64,000 nucleotides of DNA from Novosphingobium resinovorum (GTDB taxonomy: Bacteria; Pseudomonadota; Alphaproteobacteria; Sphingomonadales; Sphingomonadaceae). This document shows, piece by piece, positions 9,694-18,354 of this stretch (positions within the stretch are counted from its first letter, which is position 1; each line of letters begins with the position of its first letter). Under the pieces are notes generated by a model. The model ran no database searches and was not told where the DNA came from. It saw only the letters and a program-made list of their open reading frames with translations. The stretch covers positions 1,178,001-1,242,000 of the forward strand of contig NZ_CP017075.1 of the NCBI RefSeq assembly GCF_001742225.1, written 5' to 3'. A program made the translations under genes and the position numbers.

Positions 9694-10392
9694 GTGAAGA
9701 CCGCGCTCATCATCCGCCACGTTCCCCACGAAGGGGTCGCAGGCTATCGCAAACCCATCGAGGACGCCGGCTACGAAGTCAGCCGGATCGACGTCACCGA
9801 CCCGGAATTCTCAACCCTCGATCTGCGCGAGCCGGACCTGCTCATCATGATGGGCGGGCCGATGGGCGTCTACGAGCAGGACCGTCATCCCTGGATCGGC
9901 TGCCAGCTACGCCGCCTTGCTATGCGACTGGAGGCGGACCGTCCGACGCTGGGCGTGTGCTTCGGCGCGCAGATGATGGCCAGCGCGCTCGGCGCCAGGG
10001 TGTTTCCCGGCCCGGCGAAGGAAGTCGGCTTCCACCCCGTTCAGGTTCACGAGCACGCCGCCGACAGCCCGCTGCGCCATGTGCGCGAAGTGCCGGTGCT
10101 GCACTGGCACGGCGACACGTTCACCAAGCCGGAGGGCGCGGAATTCCTGGCCTCGACCTCGCTTTACGAGCATCAGGCGTTCCGCCGGGGCCGCAATCAG
10201 CTGGCGTTGCAGTTCCATGCCGAAATGGGCGAGGACCCGCGCTTCGACGCCTGGATCGACCAGTGGCCCGAAGCCGTCGTCGAGGCGGGAGGCTGCCCTC
10301 AGGCACTCCGCCAGCGACACGACGAACTCGGCCCCGGCGCGGTTGCGGCGGGGCGCGCGATGATCGCTGACTGGCTGCAGGGCCTGAACTAG
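9694..10392 (+). CDS. Class I glutamine amidotransferase-like protein
   Basis: A 232-residue stand-alone GATase1 domain related to the amidotransferase half of GMP synthase. The nucleophile elbow is GVCFGAQ with Cys89. The partner His175 and Glu177 lie in LQFHAEMGE, completing the Cys-His-Glu triad. The oxyanion segment is MMGGPMGV. It starts with GTG (9694). No synthase partner is adjacent, so it may hydrolyse a gamma-glutamyl or other amide rather than feed ammonia to a partner. Specific substrate unknown. Confidence 0.87.
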   Translation: MKTALIIRHVPHEGVAGYRKPIEDAGYEVSRIDVTDPEFSTLDLREPDLLIMMGGPMGVYEQDRHPWIGCQLRRLAMRLEADRPTLGVCFGAQMMASALGARVFPGPAKEVGFHPVQVHEHAADSPLRHVREVPVLHWHGDTFTKPEGAEFLASTSLYEHQAFRRGRNQLALQFHAEMGEDPRFDAWIDQWPEAVVEAGGCPQALRQRHDELGPGAVAAGRAMIADWLQGLN

Positions 10393-10458
10393 CCGTACCG
10401 CCCGATTCGCGCGACGCTCCGGCTGGCGGCGGGGGCGTAGCAGGATTACTCTGCGGCC

Positions 10459-10743
10459 ATGGCTGACGGCATTCCCACGCGGCGCTCGATGAACTGGCGC
10501 ACCTTGCCCCCCACACTCGCCCGAGCATTGGCGGGATTCTTCCCGGTCGGCGTCTTCGCGCTAGTCCTGCTGTGGATGATGGGCGAGTGGGGCGTCCTTG
10601 GCGGCATGATCGCAGGAACCGTGCTCGGCGCCGTGGCCGCCTGGGCGCTGACGCGGCTGATCGCAGCCTACCCGCTGGTGCAATGGTTAGCGGCCATCGT
10701 CGTCGCGCTGTTGCTGGTCCTCGTCATCGCCTCATTGTTCTGA
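10459..10743 (+). CDS. Small inner-membrane protein
   Basis: A 94-residue protein with a polar N terminus (MADGIPTRRSMNWRTLPPTL) and two or three hydrophobic helices: about 25-42 (LAGFFPVGVFALVLLWMM), 47-65 and 74-94. It ends within the last helix (VALLLVLVIASLF). No family is recognised. It lies 66 bases after the amidotransferase on the same strand and may share its transcript. Confidence 0.7.
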   Translation: MADGIPTRRSMNWRTLPPTLARALAGFFPVGVFALVLLWMMGEWGVLGGMIAGTVLGAVAAWALTRLIAAYPLVQWLAAIVVALLLVLVIASLF

Positions 10744-10759
10744 GGACGATCGAAGGAAG

Positions 10760-10843
10760 TGGTGCCCCTGGCCCGACTCGAACGGGCACGCCTTTCGACA
10801 AACGATTTTGAGTCGTTCGCGTCTACCATTCCGCCACAGGGGC
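10760..10843 (-). tRNA. tRNA-Leu(CAA)
   Basis: An 84-nt tRNA on the minus strand, including an encoded CCA (complement at 10760-10762). The acceptor stem pairs GCCCCTG with CAGGGGC. The anticodon stem AACGA/TCGTT encloses the loop CTCAAAA, giving anticodon CAA, which reads UUG leucine codons. It has the long variable arm expected of class II tRNA-Leu and a T-loop of GTTCGAGTC. Confidence 0.97.
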
Positions 10844-10895
10844 ACGGAAACGAGGCGCGACGCTTAGACGGCACTTCGTCAGGGTTCAAGCCCGT

Positions 10896-11216
10896 TCAGA
10901 AGATCCAGTCCATCGCGACGTGGAGAAGACGCGATTTCATCGCCCCCTTGCGCGATCCGAGCGTCCCGATCTCGAAGCGCGGACCATCATCGTCGGTCTG
11001 ATATGTCAGCTTCAGCCGCGTCTTCTCGGGCTTGAGCAGCTCGATCTCGCCCACCGCCTGCGATCGCAGCGACGTGCGCGCGTTTATCGTCGGCACGGCG
11101 GTCAGGTCGAATTGCCGCTGCTTCGCCAGAGGCACCGGCTGCTCGGCAAATGCAGGCGAAGGCGCCGCCGCAAAAAGCAGCGCAAGGGCGCAACGGCGAG
11201 GGACATGGCGTTCCAT
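10896..11216 (-). CDS. Secreted hypothetical protein
   Basis: A 106-residue protein with a Sec signal peptide (MERHVPRRCALALLFAAAPSPAFA, cleavage likely after AFA near residue 24). The mature part is about 80 residues, mixed-charge, with a beta-rich pattern (KTRLKLTYQTDDDGPRFEIG). I do not recognise the family. Its promoter region shares the gap with the hairpin after suhB. Confidence 0.65.
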   Translation of the reverse strand: MERHVPRRCALALLFAAAPSPAFAEQPVPLAKQRQFDLTAVPTINARTSLRSQAVGEIELLKPEKTRLKLTYQTDDDGPRFEIGTLGSRKGAMKSRLLHVAMDWIF

Positions 11217-11277
11217 GTCCCGGCGTTTTACACCCGTTTGCGGAAAATTCCGCGACGATTTCGTTTCAGTTCAGAGA

Positions 11278-11319
11278 ATCACCCTCCGAGACACGCCGAA
11301 ACGTGCCTCAGAGGGTGAT
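11278..11319 (-). terminator. Long hairpin just after suhB
   Basis: The outer arms ATCACCCTC (11278-11286) and GAGGGTGAT (11311-11319) pair perfectly. Inner arms (CACG/CGTG, plus GAG/CTC and G-T pairs on the minus strand) extend the stem to about 18 bp around a small loop. It begins five bases beyond the suhB stop. There is no T run, so it may be a Rho-assisted terminator or a 3'-end protecting hairpin. Confidence 0.55.
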
Positions 11320-11323
11320 GAAA

Positions 11324-12145
11324 TCATGCCTTGAGGGCGGTCGCAACTATCTTGTGCAGGCGCGAGTGCAGCACGTCGTTGCCCGCGAGGATTTCGGTGT
11401 CGCAGATCGGGTTCGAACGACCCTTCCAGTCCGACACGAAACCACCGGCCTCACGCACGAGCAGGCAACCCGCTGCGGTATCCCACGGCTTGAGGTCCGA
11501 TTCCCAGAATCCCTCGTAGCGGCCCGAGGCGACCCAGGCGAGATCGAGCGCGGCCGATCCGAAGCGGCGAATGCCCGCCACCTGCGGCGCGAGGCCGTGA
11601 TAGATCTTGGTCCAGACGCCGTGATCGCCGTGCCCCGCGAAGGGAATGCCGGTTGCGATCAGGCTCTCGTCGAGATGACGGCGCGAGGAGACGCGCAGGC
11701 GGCGGTCGTGCAGCCACGCACCGCGTGCCTTCTCGGCCCAGTAGCTTTCGTCGGTGACCGGGTTGTAGATCAGGCCGGCGGTGACCTCACCCCAGCCCTT
11801 CCCGTCCAGACGCGGCTCCTGCACCGCGATCGAGATCGCGAAGTGCGGGATGCCGTGAAGGAAGTTGGTCGTGCCGTCGAGCGGATCGACGATGAAGCGC
11901 GGCTTGGTCGGGTCGCCCTCGATCTCGCCGGCTTCCTCGAACAGATAGCCCCAGTCCGGCCGCGCGGCGCGCAGTTCGTCCCAGATGGTGCGCTCGGAAG
12001 CCTGGTCGGCCTTCGACACGAAGTCCGCAGGGCCCTTGCGGCTGACCTGCAGGTGCTCGATTTCGCCGAAGTCGCGACGCAGGCGGTTGCCGGCCTTGCG
12101 GGCGGCCTTCTCGATGACGCGGATGAGACCGGAAATGGCGGCCAT
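11324..12145 (-). CDS. suhB: Inositol monophosphatase family protein SuhB
   Basis: A 273-residue Mg-dependent phosphatase of the IMPase/SuhB family, acting on inositol-1-phosphate or similar sugar phosphates in the cytosol. Metal-site motifs are in place: EEAG (Glu of motif 1), DPLDGTTNFLHGIPHF (motif 2) and PWDTAAGCLLVREAGG (C-terminal motif). Length is normal. It lies leftward, downstream of the secreted 140-residue protein gene and efp. In enterobacteria SuhB also joins the rRNA antitermination complex; whether that holds here is not shown. Confidence 0.93.
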   Translation of the reverse strand: MAAISGLIRVIEKAARKAGNRLRRDFGEIEHLQVSRKGPADFVSKADQASERTIWDELRAARPDWGYLFEEAGEIEGDPTKPRFIVDPLDGTTNFLHGIPHFAISIAVQEPRLDGKGWGEVTAGLIYNPVTDESYWAEKARGAWLHDRRLRVSSRRHLDESLIATGIPFAGHGDHGVWTKIYHGLAPQVAGIRRFGSAALDLAWVASGRYEGFWESDLKPWDTAAGCLLVREAGGFVSDWKGRSNPICDTEILAGNDVLHSRLHKIVATALKA

Positions 12146-12186
12146 GACTGTACTTCACTCCTGTGGGCCGACATCGGCCCCGATTG

Positions 12187-12609
12187 TCAGCGGCCTTGCG
12201 GCGCGGGTTTGGCGGGGGCCGTGCCGGCGGCAGGCGCAGTCGGCTTGTAGCCGCAGATCTGGGCCATGACGCTCAGCAGCTCGCTGGGATTGTCACGGCT
12301 GATCTTGCCCGAATTCTCGGCGATCACCTTGTCCATCGATTCGGTGATCTTGCCGAGCGAATTGTCGTAGATGCAGCCGACGAGCGCGCCCTTGACCGGT
12401 TCCTCGATCTTGTCCGACTGCAACCCGCTGATGAGCACCTTGAGGTAGAGCATCGCGTGCTGCGCCTGCGAGTCGCCGCCTGCGGGTGCCGCAGCGGCAG
12501 GCTTGGCGGCGCTCTTTGCAGCGGCCTTGGGGGCAGCGGCGTAGGCAACGGAGGAAGTTCCCGCGATCGCCAGGGCGGCGGTCGCGACGGTCAGGACGAG
12601 CTTGTTCAT
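12187..12609 (-). CDS. Periplasmic hypothetical protein
   Basis: A 140-residue protein with a signal peptide (MNKLVLTVATAALAIAGTSSVAYA), then a low-complexity Ala/Lys/Pro linker, a helical core of about 75 residues and an Ala/Pro-rich tail. The core has two cysteines (LVGCIYDNSLGK and MAQICGYKP) that could form a disulphide in the periplasm. The start codon abuts the efp stop codon, so it is co-transcribed with efp. Function unknown. Confidence 0.75.
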   Translation of the reverse strand: MNKLVLTVATAALAIAGTSSVAYAAAPKAAAKSAAKPAAAAPAGGDSQAQHAMLYLKVLISGLQSDKIEEPVKGALVGCIYDNSLGKITESMDKVIAENSGKISRDNPSELLSVMAQICGYKPTAPAAGTAPAKPAPQGR

Positions 12610-13173
12610 TCAGTCTGCCTTCTTCACGTAAGTCTTTTCATAGACGTCCACGATGATGCGCGTACCGCTTTCGATGTGCGGCGGCACCATCACGCGCACG
12701 CCGTTGTCGAGCACGGCGGGCTTGTAGCTGGACGAGGCGGTCTGGCCCTTCACCACGGCGTCGGCTTCGACGATGGTGGCTTCGACCTGCTCGGGGAGCT
12801 GGACCGAAATCGGGCGCTCTTCCCACATTTCCAGGCTCACCTGCATGCCGTCCTGAAGGAACGCGGCAGCATCGCCCAGCAGATCGGCGGGAAGCGAGAT
12901 CTGATCGTAGTTCTCGGTATCCATGAATACCAGGTCGTCGCCCTCGGCATAGAGGAACTGGAAGTCCTTGGTGTCCAAACGGACGCGCTCGACGGTGTCG
13001 GCACTGCGGAAGCGCACGTTGGTCTTGCGGCCGTCGATCAGGTTCTTCATCTCGACCTGCATGAAGGCACCGCCCTTGCCGGGCTGCGTGTGCTGCGTCT
13101 TCGCGACCTTCCAGATGCCCTTTTCGTATTCAAGGATGTTACCGGGACGGATATCGACGCCACTGATCTTCAT
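12610..13173 (-). CDS. efp: Translation elongation factor P
   Basis: A 187-residue EF-P, which binds the ribosomal E site and relieves stalling at polyproline stretches. The three-domain length is standard. The N terminus is [16 protein letters not shown], and the tip loop TQPGKGGAF carries Lys33, the position modified in many EF-Ps. The frame is open upstream, but the ATG at 13171-13173 gives the conserved N terminus. It is followed immediately by the 140-residue protein gene and suhB on the same strand. Confidence 0.97.
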   Translation of the reverse strand: MKISGVDIRPGNILEYEKGIWKVAKTQHTQPGKGGAFMQVEMKNLIDGRKTNVRFRSADTVERVRLDTKDFQFLYAEGDDLVFMDTENYDQISLPADLLGDAAAFLQDGMQVSLEMWEERPISVQLPEQVEATIVEADAVVKGQTASSSYKPAVLDNGVRVMVPPHIESGTRIIVDVYEKTYVKKAD

Positions 13174-13302
13174 GGTTCTGGCCTTCAGGATGGGAAAGAG
13201 CTGAATCGCGGGGCCACAGCAGGCGCGACCCTCGAAAGGATGCGCCCTTAGACGAGGTCGCGAGGCATGGCAATTGCTTCGCGCCGATGCTAGCTGAATG
13301 CC

Positions 13303-13680
13303 ATGAAGCGTGCCTCCCTTCCCGTTGTGCTGTTGGCCCTCGTCGCCGGCTGCGCCTCCGCAGAGCCTGCCCCGCCTCCGGTGAGCGGCGGGCTGATCTC
13401 CACCCTGCCCATCGGCACTTACAGCTGCGAGATGGCGGGCGACGCGGGCGGCCTCGTCGGCAAGCCTTTGCCCGACTACGAGTTCCGCGTGGTCAATGCC
13501 TCGGCTTACAAGGCGGGCGGCATCCGCGGCAGCTACCTGCTGACAGGCGACTACGTGACGATGACCGGCGGCAAGCTCAAGGGCCTCAAGCTGCACCGGC
13601 TCAAGGACACGTACTTGCGCAAGGTCGAGGACAACGGCAGCGACGGCGAAATGCGCTGCGTTCGCAGTTCGCGCCGCTGA
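13303..13680 (+). CDS. Small lipoprotein, unknown
   Basis: A 125-residue protein with a lipoprotein signal ([17 protein letters not shown]), so acylation at Cys17 is predicted. The mature part includes a Cys in [12 protein letters not shown] and another in MRCVRSS near the end, possibly disulphide-linked. It is divergent from efp, with about 130 bases between them. No family recognised. Confidence 0.7.
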   Translation: MKRASLPVVLLALVAGCASAEPAPPPVSGGLISTLPIGTYSCEMAGDAGGLVGKPLPDYEFRVVNASAYKAGGIRGSYLLTGDYVTMTGGKLKGLKLHRLKDTYLRKVEDNGSDGEMRCVRSSRR

Positions 13681-13759
13681 TCGCGGATCATCATCGCCGG
13701 CGCGGTTTGCCCTTGAGGTAGGGCGGCCCTAGCTCTCGGAAAAACTTCGGGAGCGGGCG

Positions 13760-14572
13760 ATGGAACTTCAACTGCAAGGCAAGGTCGCGATCGTCACCGG
13801 CGCGACCGCGAACATCGGCCGCGCCGTTGCGCTGGACCTCGCAGCCGAGGGCGCCCTGCCCGTCCTCGTCGGCAGAGACCACGAGGCAGGCGCAAGGCTG
13901 GTCACCGACTGCAAGGCGCGCGGCGCACCCGAGGCGGTGTTCGTCGCCGCCGACATGCTGGACCCTGTCTCTCCCGCGATAGTGCTGAAGGCCGCCGAAG
14001 CGCTCGGCCCCGCAGCGGTGCTGGTGAACAACGTCGGCGGCAACGTCGACCAGGGCCTCTTCGTCGATTCCGATCCGGCGAAATGGATGGCGGACATCGA
14101 CCTCAACTTCGGCACCGTGCTGCGCATGACCCATGCCGTGCTGCCCGGCATGATCGCCCGCAAGGCCGGGGCGATTGTCAACGTCGGTTCAACCGCCGCA
14201 CTGGTGGGCGACTACATGCTGCCGGTCTATTCGGCCGCCAAGGGGGCGGTGCACAGCTTCACCGTGGTGCTCGCCAAGGAAGTCGGCGCGCATGGGATTC
14301 GCGTCAATGCCGTCGCGCCTTACGCCACGATCCCGACCGACCCGGCCAGCCTCAGCAGCGGCAGCCGCTTCAACCCCGAAACCGGCCTGTTCTCGAAAGG
14401 CACCGCCAGCGTCAGCGAAGAGGACCGCGCGCTGCGCCAACGCCGCACGTTCGTCGGCCGTCCCTTTGCGACGCCTGAGGAAATGGCGGCGATGGTGACT
14501 TTTCTGGCCTCGGCGCGGGCCAGCTTCATCACCGGGCAGGTCTACCCCGTGGACGGCGGCGCCCTGCTCTGA
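13760..14572 (+). CDS. Short-chain dehydrogenase/reductase
   Basis: A 270-residue classical SDR. The nucleotide-binding motif is TGATANIG near residues 14-21, NNVGGN replaces the usual NNAG, and the catalytic Tyr-Lys pair is in YSAAKGAVHS. The C-terminal segment FITGQVYPVDGGALL is typical. It is the first gene of a short rightward run with a SnoaL-like gene 14 bases downstream and a binding-protein-like gene beyond. That setting suggests catabolism of a ketone, alcohol or cyclic compound, but the substrate is not readable from sequence. Confidence 0.88.
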   Translation: MELQLQGKVAIVTGATANIGRAVALDLAAEGALPVLVGRDHEAGARLVTDCKARGAPEAVFVAADMLDPVSPAIVLKAAEALGPAAVLVNNVGGNVDQGLFVDSDPAKWMADIDLNFGTVLRMTHAVLPGMIARKAGAIVNVGSTAALVGDYMLPVYSAAKGAVHSFTVVLAKEVGAHGIRVNAVAPYATIPTDPASLSSGSRFNPETGLFSKGTASVSEEDRALRQRRTFVGRPFATPEEMAAMVTFLASARASFITGQVYPVDGGALL

Positions 14573-14586
14573 CGCGGAGAGAGACG

Positions 14587-15111
14587 ATGATCGATGAGAC
14601 CGCCCTGCAGACCCTTCTCGACAAGGACGCGATCCGCGACCTGGTGCTGCTCTACTGCCGCGCGATCGACCGGCAGGACATCGCCCTGCTGCGCGACCTC
14701 TATACCGATGACGCCACCGACACCCATGGCGACAGCTTCGACGGCCCGGCGGGGGACTACTGCGACTTCATCGCCCGAGCCTTCCCGCACATGCCCTACT
14801 CCGGGCATCACGTATGCAACCACCTGATCGCGGTCGATGGAGACGTGGGCAGCGGCGAGGTCTACGGCCTGGCCTGGCACCTCATCCCAACCCGCGAAGG
14901 CGGGCGCGAGGAGGATTTCATGGCCGTGCGCTACATCGACAACTACCGGCGCTGTGCCGACGGGCGATGGCGCTTCTCAAAACGCGTCGTCACTTACGAC
15001 TTCAAGCTGCGACGGCCGTTCGACGGCGGTGGCCTGCTGGGCCTTGCGGAGCGCGACCCCAGTTATGCCGAATGTCTCCAGCCCCTGTTCCGGCGGGGCG
15101 CTCGCACCTGA
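14587..15111 (+). CDS. SnoaL-like / NTF2-fold protein
   Basis: A 174-residue protein of the SnoaL-like (cone-shaped alpha+beta, scytalone-dehydratase-like) group. The typical opening is DKDAIRDLVLLYCRAIDRQDIA, and the fold continues through DLYTDDATDTHGD, HHVCNHLIAVDGD and FSKRVVTYDF. Members include small dehydratases, isomerases and the small subunits of ring-hydroxylating enzymes. It starts 14 bases after the SDR stop, after a GGAGAGAGACG leader, so the two are an operon. Confidence 0.82.
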   Translation: MIDETALQTLLDKDAIRDLVLLYCRAIDRQDIALLRDLYTDDATDTHGDSFDGPAGDYCDFIARAFPHMPYSGHHVCNHLIAVDGDVGSGEVYGLAWHLIPTREGGREEDFMAVRYIDNYRRCADGRWRFSKRVVTYDFKLRRPFDGGGLLGLAERDPSYAECLQPLFRRGART

Positions 15112-15201
15112 CGCACGATTCCCGCGAGGTGCTGTGCAGCCTTTTCCCGGCTGGCTCATTTTCAGGGCCGACAGGGGTGCTCCGCCCCGCCGGAGGAATC
15201 G

Positions 15202-16284
15202 ATGGCTGCGAGCGTGAAAGTCGGCATTCTCAACGATATGGCTGATTTCACTGGCGGCGATCCGTCCGGGCTGGAGCATGGCCTGCCGGTGCCTGGCGAC
15301 ATCACCGGCTGGATCGAGCGCGAGATCGACGCCTTGCGCGATGCAGGCCGCCTCGACGCCGAGGTGGAATTCGTCCACGCCTATGCGTTAGGCCTCCCCT
15401 CAGGCACCGCCGAGGCAGTCGAGCAGGCCTATCGGCAGCTCGCGAAGGCCGGCGTCAGCCTGATCGTCGGCCCGGCGATCGGCGACAATGCGCTTGTCGC
15501 CACCCCGCTTGCCGAGCAATTGCGCATTCCCACCATCTACTGGGCCGGAGCCGAGCGCGCGCGGGGCCGGTGGATGTTCCAGCACCAGGTGGGCAGCCAC
15601 GAGGACGAGTCGCTCGTCATCGCGCGCCAGATGGCGAGCCTCGGGCGCACGCGCCTCGCGGTGATCTACGATCTCTCGCCGATCGGGACGCGCCATCTCA
15701 AGTATCTCGACGGCGAGGCGCGCGTCCTCGGCATCGAAATCGCGGCGAAGGAGGGCATCTCGCCGCTAGCCGACGATGTCGACGATGCCGTGGCGAGATT
15801 GCTGGAAGCCGCGCCCGACGGCGTCGTCTACCTTGGTCTGGGGCTCTCGGCGCCGCCCGTCTCGAAAGCCCTCGACCGCGCCGGATGGGACGGGCCGCGC
15901 ATCATGAACACCGCAGGATTGCGCGGGTATCACGGTGATTTCGCCCGTGCCTGCAACGGCTGGCTCTATATCGACATGCACTCCGACGCGAACACCACGC
16001 TGCGGGCGGTGATGGACCGGATCGACGCGCCTTGCCGTCAGGCGCTCGCCGTAGCCAAGGGCCACGACATCGGCCGCCTCGTCGCCGAAGGGCTGGCGCG
16101 GGCGAGCGATTTCACCCGCGAGGGCGTTCGGCTCGGATTGGAGCAGGTGAAATGGCTTCCGGCCGCAGAGGGGCACGAAGGCACCCTCCTCGGCTTCGGC
16201 GTGCACGATCGAGGCGCCCTGCACGGGCGGTATCTCGTTGTGCGTCAATGGCTTGGCGGCGAAACCCGAGAGGTCGCCGCATGA
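15202..16284 (+). CDS. Leu/Ile/Val-type periplasmic-binding-fold protein without export signal
   Basis: A 360-residue type I periplasmic binding protein (Peripla_BP_6 group). It shows the ordered segments VKVGILNDMADF, SLIVGPAIGDN, IPTIYWAGAE and TRLAVIYDLSPIG. Unlike transport binding proteins, it starts MAASVKVGILND with no signal peptide and has no ABC permease or ATPase genes nearby. It follows the SDR and SnoaL-like genes and probably shares their transcript. It may act as a cytosolic ligand-sensing protein, or the true start may be missed; upstream in-frame sequence offers no better start. Confidence 0.78.
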   Translation: MAASVKVGILNDMADFTGGDPSGLEHGLPVPGDITGWIEREIDALRDAGRLDAEVEFVHAYALGLPSGTAEAVEQAYRQLAKAGVSLIVGPAIGDNALVATPLAEQLRIPTIYWAGAERARGRWMFQHQVGSHEDESLVIARQMASLGRTRLAVIYDLSPIGTRHLKYLDGEARVLGIEIAAKEGISPLADDVDDAVARLLEAAPDGVVYLGLGLSAPPVSKALDRAGWDGPRIMNTAGLRGYHGDFARACNGWLYIDMHSDANTTLRAVMDRIDAPCRQALAVAKGHDIGRLVAEGLARASDFTREGVRLGLEQVKWLPAAEGHEGTLLGFGVHDRGALHGRYLVVRQWLGGETREVAA

Positions 16285-16332
16285 GTGCACCTCACGGCAC
16301 TCAACGGCACCTAACGCTACCCTAAGGCAGGT

Positions 16333-17010
16333 TCAGGCGCCGACCAGCCCGCGAATCGCGCTTTCGAACAGGCCGCGCCCGTCCGTACCGCCATGCGTGG
16401 TCTCGATCGCGCGCTCGGGGTGGGGCATCATGCCCAGCACGTTGCCCGCATCATTGAGCACGCCCGCGATCGAACGCGCCGATCCGTTGACCTCCTCGGC
16501 ATAGCGGAAGGCAACGCGGCCCTCGCCCTCGAGGCGGTTCAGCGTCTCATCGTCGGCGAAGTAGTTGCCGTCATGATGCGCCACCGGAATGCGTACGACC
16601 TGCCCAGCTTCGTAGGCATTGGTGAACAGCGACTGCGCGTTGACCACTTCGAGCCCGACTTCACGGCACACGAAGTTCAGCCCGGCATTGCGCAGCAGCG
16701 CGCCCGGCAGCAGCCCGCTTTCGGTCAGGACCTGGAAGCCGTTGCACACGCCGAGCACCGGCACGCCCTTGTCCGCCGCCGCGATCACCGCCTGCATGAT
16801 CGGCGAGCGCGAGGCGATCGCGCCGCAGCGCAGATAATCACCGTAGGAGAAGCCGCCCGGAACGGCGATGAAGTCCAGACCCTCGGGCAGTTCGCTGTCG
16901 CCGTGCCAGACACGGTGAGGCGCGGTGCCAGAAACCTTCTCCAGCGCCGTCGCCATGTCGCGGTCGCAGTTCGAGCCCGGGAAGGTGATGACGGCGGAGG
17001 TGAAGGCCAT
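16333..17010 (-). CDS. purQ: Phosphoribosylformylglycinamidine synthase, glutaminase subunit
   Basis: A 225-residue class I glutaminase supplying ammonia to PurL in purine synthesis, step 4. The nucleophile is Cys89 in GVCNGFQ; the His-Glu pair is in MMPHPERA. Opening [13 protein letters not shown] and [14 protein letters not shown] are PurQ-specific. Its start overlaps the purS stop by one base. In this lineage PurL works as a three-part PurSQL complex; purL is not in the window. Confidence 0.97.
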   Translation of the reverse strand: MAFTSAVITFPGSNCDRDMATALEKVSGTAPHRVWHGDSELPEGLDFIAVPGGFSYGDYLRCGAIASRSPIMQAVIAAADKGVPVLGVCNGFQVLTESGLLPGALLRNAGLNFVCREVGLEVVNAQSLFTNAYEAGQVVRIPVAHHDGNYFADDETLNRLEGEGRVAFRYAEEVNGSARSIAGVLNDAGNVLGMMPHPERAIETTHGGTDGRGLFESAIRGLVGA

Positions 17011-17246
17011 CAGGCGGCCACCTTCTCGATGCGGTAGTTCTCGATCACCATGTTGGCGAGGAGCTTGCGGCACATGTCGTCGATCGCCTCGTCGGTGACG
17101 CTCTCGGCAACGTCCAGCTCGAACAGGCGGCCGGCGCGCACGTCGTTGACGCCGGAAAAGCCGAGGCCCTCCAGCGAGTGGTGAATCGCGCGACCCTGAG
17201 GATCGAGGACACCGGGCTTGAGGCTGACGTGGACGCGGACTTTCAT
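17010..17246 (-). CDS. purS: Phosphoribosylformylglycinamidine synthase subunit PurS
   Basis: A 78-residue PurS that bridges PurL and PurQ. It opens [18 protein letters not shown] and has the family's [16 protein letters not shown] segment. The stop overlaps the purQ start (ATGA type), showing coupled translation. No purC is found next to it: a divergent SDR gene starts about 120 bases away. Confidence 0.95.
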   Translation of the reverse strand: MKVRVHVSLKPGVLDPQGRAIHHSLEGLGFSGVNDVRAGRLFELDVAESVTDEAIDDMCRKLLANMVIENYRIEKVAA

Positions 17247-17368
17247 CTGGCGGGCCTTTCGCAGGATAGCGGGCAGATTCGTTGGATGCGCCTATGACCC
17301 TTCGCAGCCGCCGGGGCAAGGTTGAACGCGCCGTTGAATGGGCCGCTACGACCTGCCATCACTCGGCG

Positions 17369-18283
17369 ATGAGCAGCGCAGCATCCATTTCCTTCACCGA
17401 TCAGGTCGCCATAGTTACCGGAGCAGGCACCGGGCTCGGCCGCGCCTATGCGCTCGAACTGGCACGGCGCGGGGCCAAAGTCATGGTCAACGACCTTGGC
17501 GCGGCGCGGGACGGATCGGGCCAGTCCGACGCGGCGCTGCAGGTCGTCGAGGAAATCCGCGAGATCGGCGGCGAGGCCATGGCCGATGGCGGCGACGTCT
17601 CCGACTACACGCAGATGGAAGCGATGGCCGCCCGCGCGAGGGAAGCCTGGGGCGGCATCCATGTCCTCATCAACAATGCCGGCATCCTGCGCGACCGCAC
17701 GTTCGCCAAGATGGACCCCGCCGATTTCGAGCTGGTCGTGCGTGTCCACCTCCTCGGCAGCGCCTTCGCGACGAAGGCTGTATGGGAGACGATGCGCGAG
17801 CAGAACTACGGCCGCGTGCTGATGACGACCTCCTCTACCGGGCTTGGCGGCAATTTCGGGCAGGCCAATTACGGCGCGGCCAAGGCGGGCGTGCTCGGCC
17901 TCGCCCGGACGCTGCGGCTGGAAGGCGCGAAGTATGGCATCCGCGTCAATACCATCGTGCCGACCGCCGGCACCCGCATGACCGCCGACATCTTTCCCGA
18001 GGAAGCCTACAAGGCGTTCGAGCCCGGCAATGTCGTGCCCGCCGCCGTGTTCCTTGTCTCTCCCGAGGCGCCGACCGACACCATCCTCGCGGCCGGTGGC
18101 GGCGTGTTCCAGGGCACGTGGATCACCATGAACGATGGCGTCCTGCTCCCGGAATCCGCCCGCAGCGCCGAGGACGTCGCCGCCGCATGGCCGCGCATCG
18201 CCGACCGGTCGGGCGACCATCCGTTCGAGACCGGCATGGACCAGGCACATCACGCGCTGTCGATGCTGATGCGGGCGCCTTAA
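17369..18283 (+). CDS. SDR family dehydrogenase, multifunctional beta-oxidation (MFE2) type
   Basis: A 304-residue SDR resembling the dehydrogenase part of type-2 multifunctional enzymes and related 3-hydroxyacyl-CoA dehydrogenases. The cofactor motif is TGAGTGLGRAYALELARRGA, the active-site segment is STGLGGNFGQANYGAAKAG with the catalytic Tyr-Lys, and NNAGILRDR is typical of this subgroup. The frame is open to 17282, but ATG 17369 gives a standard N terminus. It is divergent from purSQ. A role in acyl-CoA or steroid side-chain oxidation is plausible but unproved. Confidence 0.87.
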   Translation: MSSAASISFTDQVAIVTGAGTGLGRAYALELARRGAKVMVNDLGAARDGSGQSDAALQVVEEIREIGGEAMADGGDVSDYTQMEAMAARAREAWGGIHVLINNAGILRDRTFAKMDPADFELVVRVHLLGSAFATKAVWETMREQNYGRVLMTTSSTGLGGNFGQANYGAAKAGVLGLARTLRLEGAKYGIRVNTIVPTAGTRMTADIFPEEAYKAFEPGNVVPAAVFLVSPEAPTDTILAAGGGVFQGTWITMNDGVLLPESARSAEDVAAAWPRIADRSGDHPFETGMDQAHHALSMLMRAP

Positions 18284-18354
18284 CAAGCGGAGGCAATTGC
18301 GATTGACGGTGCCTGCCCACGCGGGCAGCTTCGCAGCCGCTTAAGGGGAACGCC

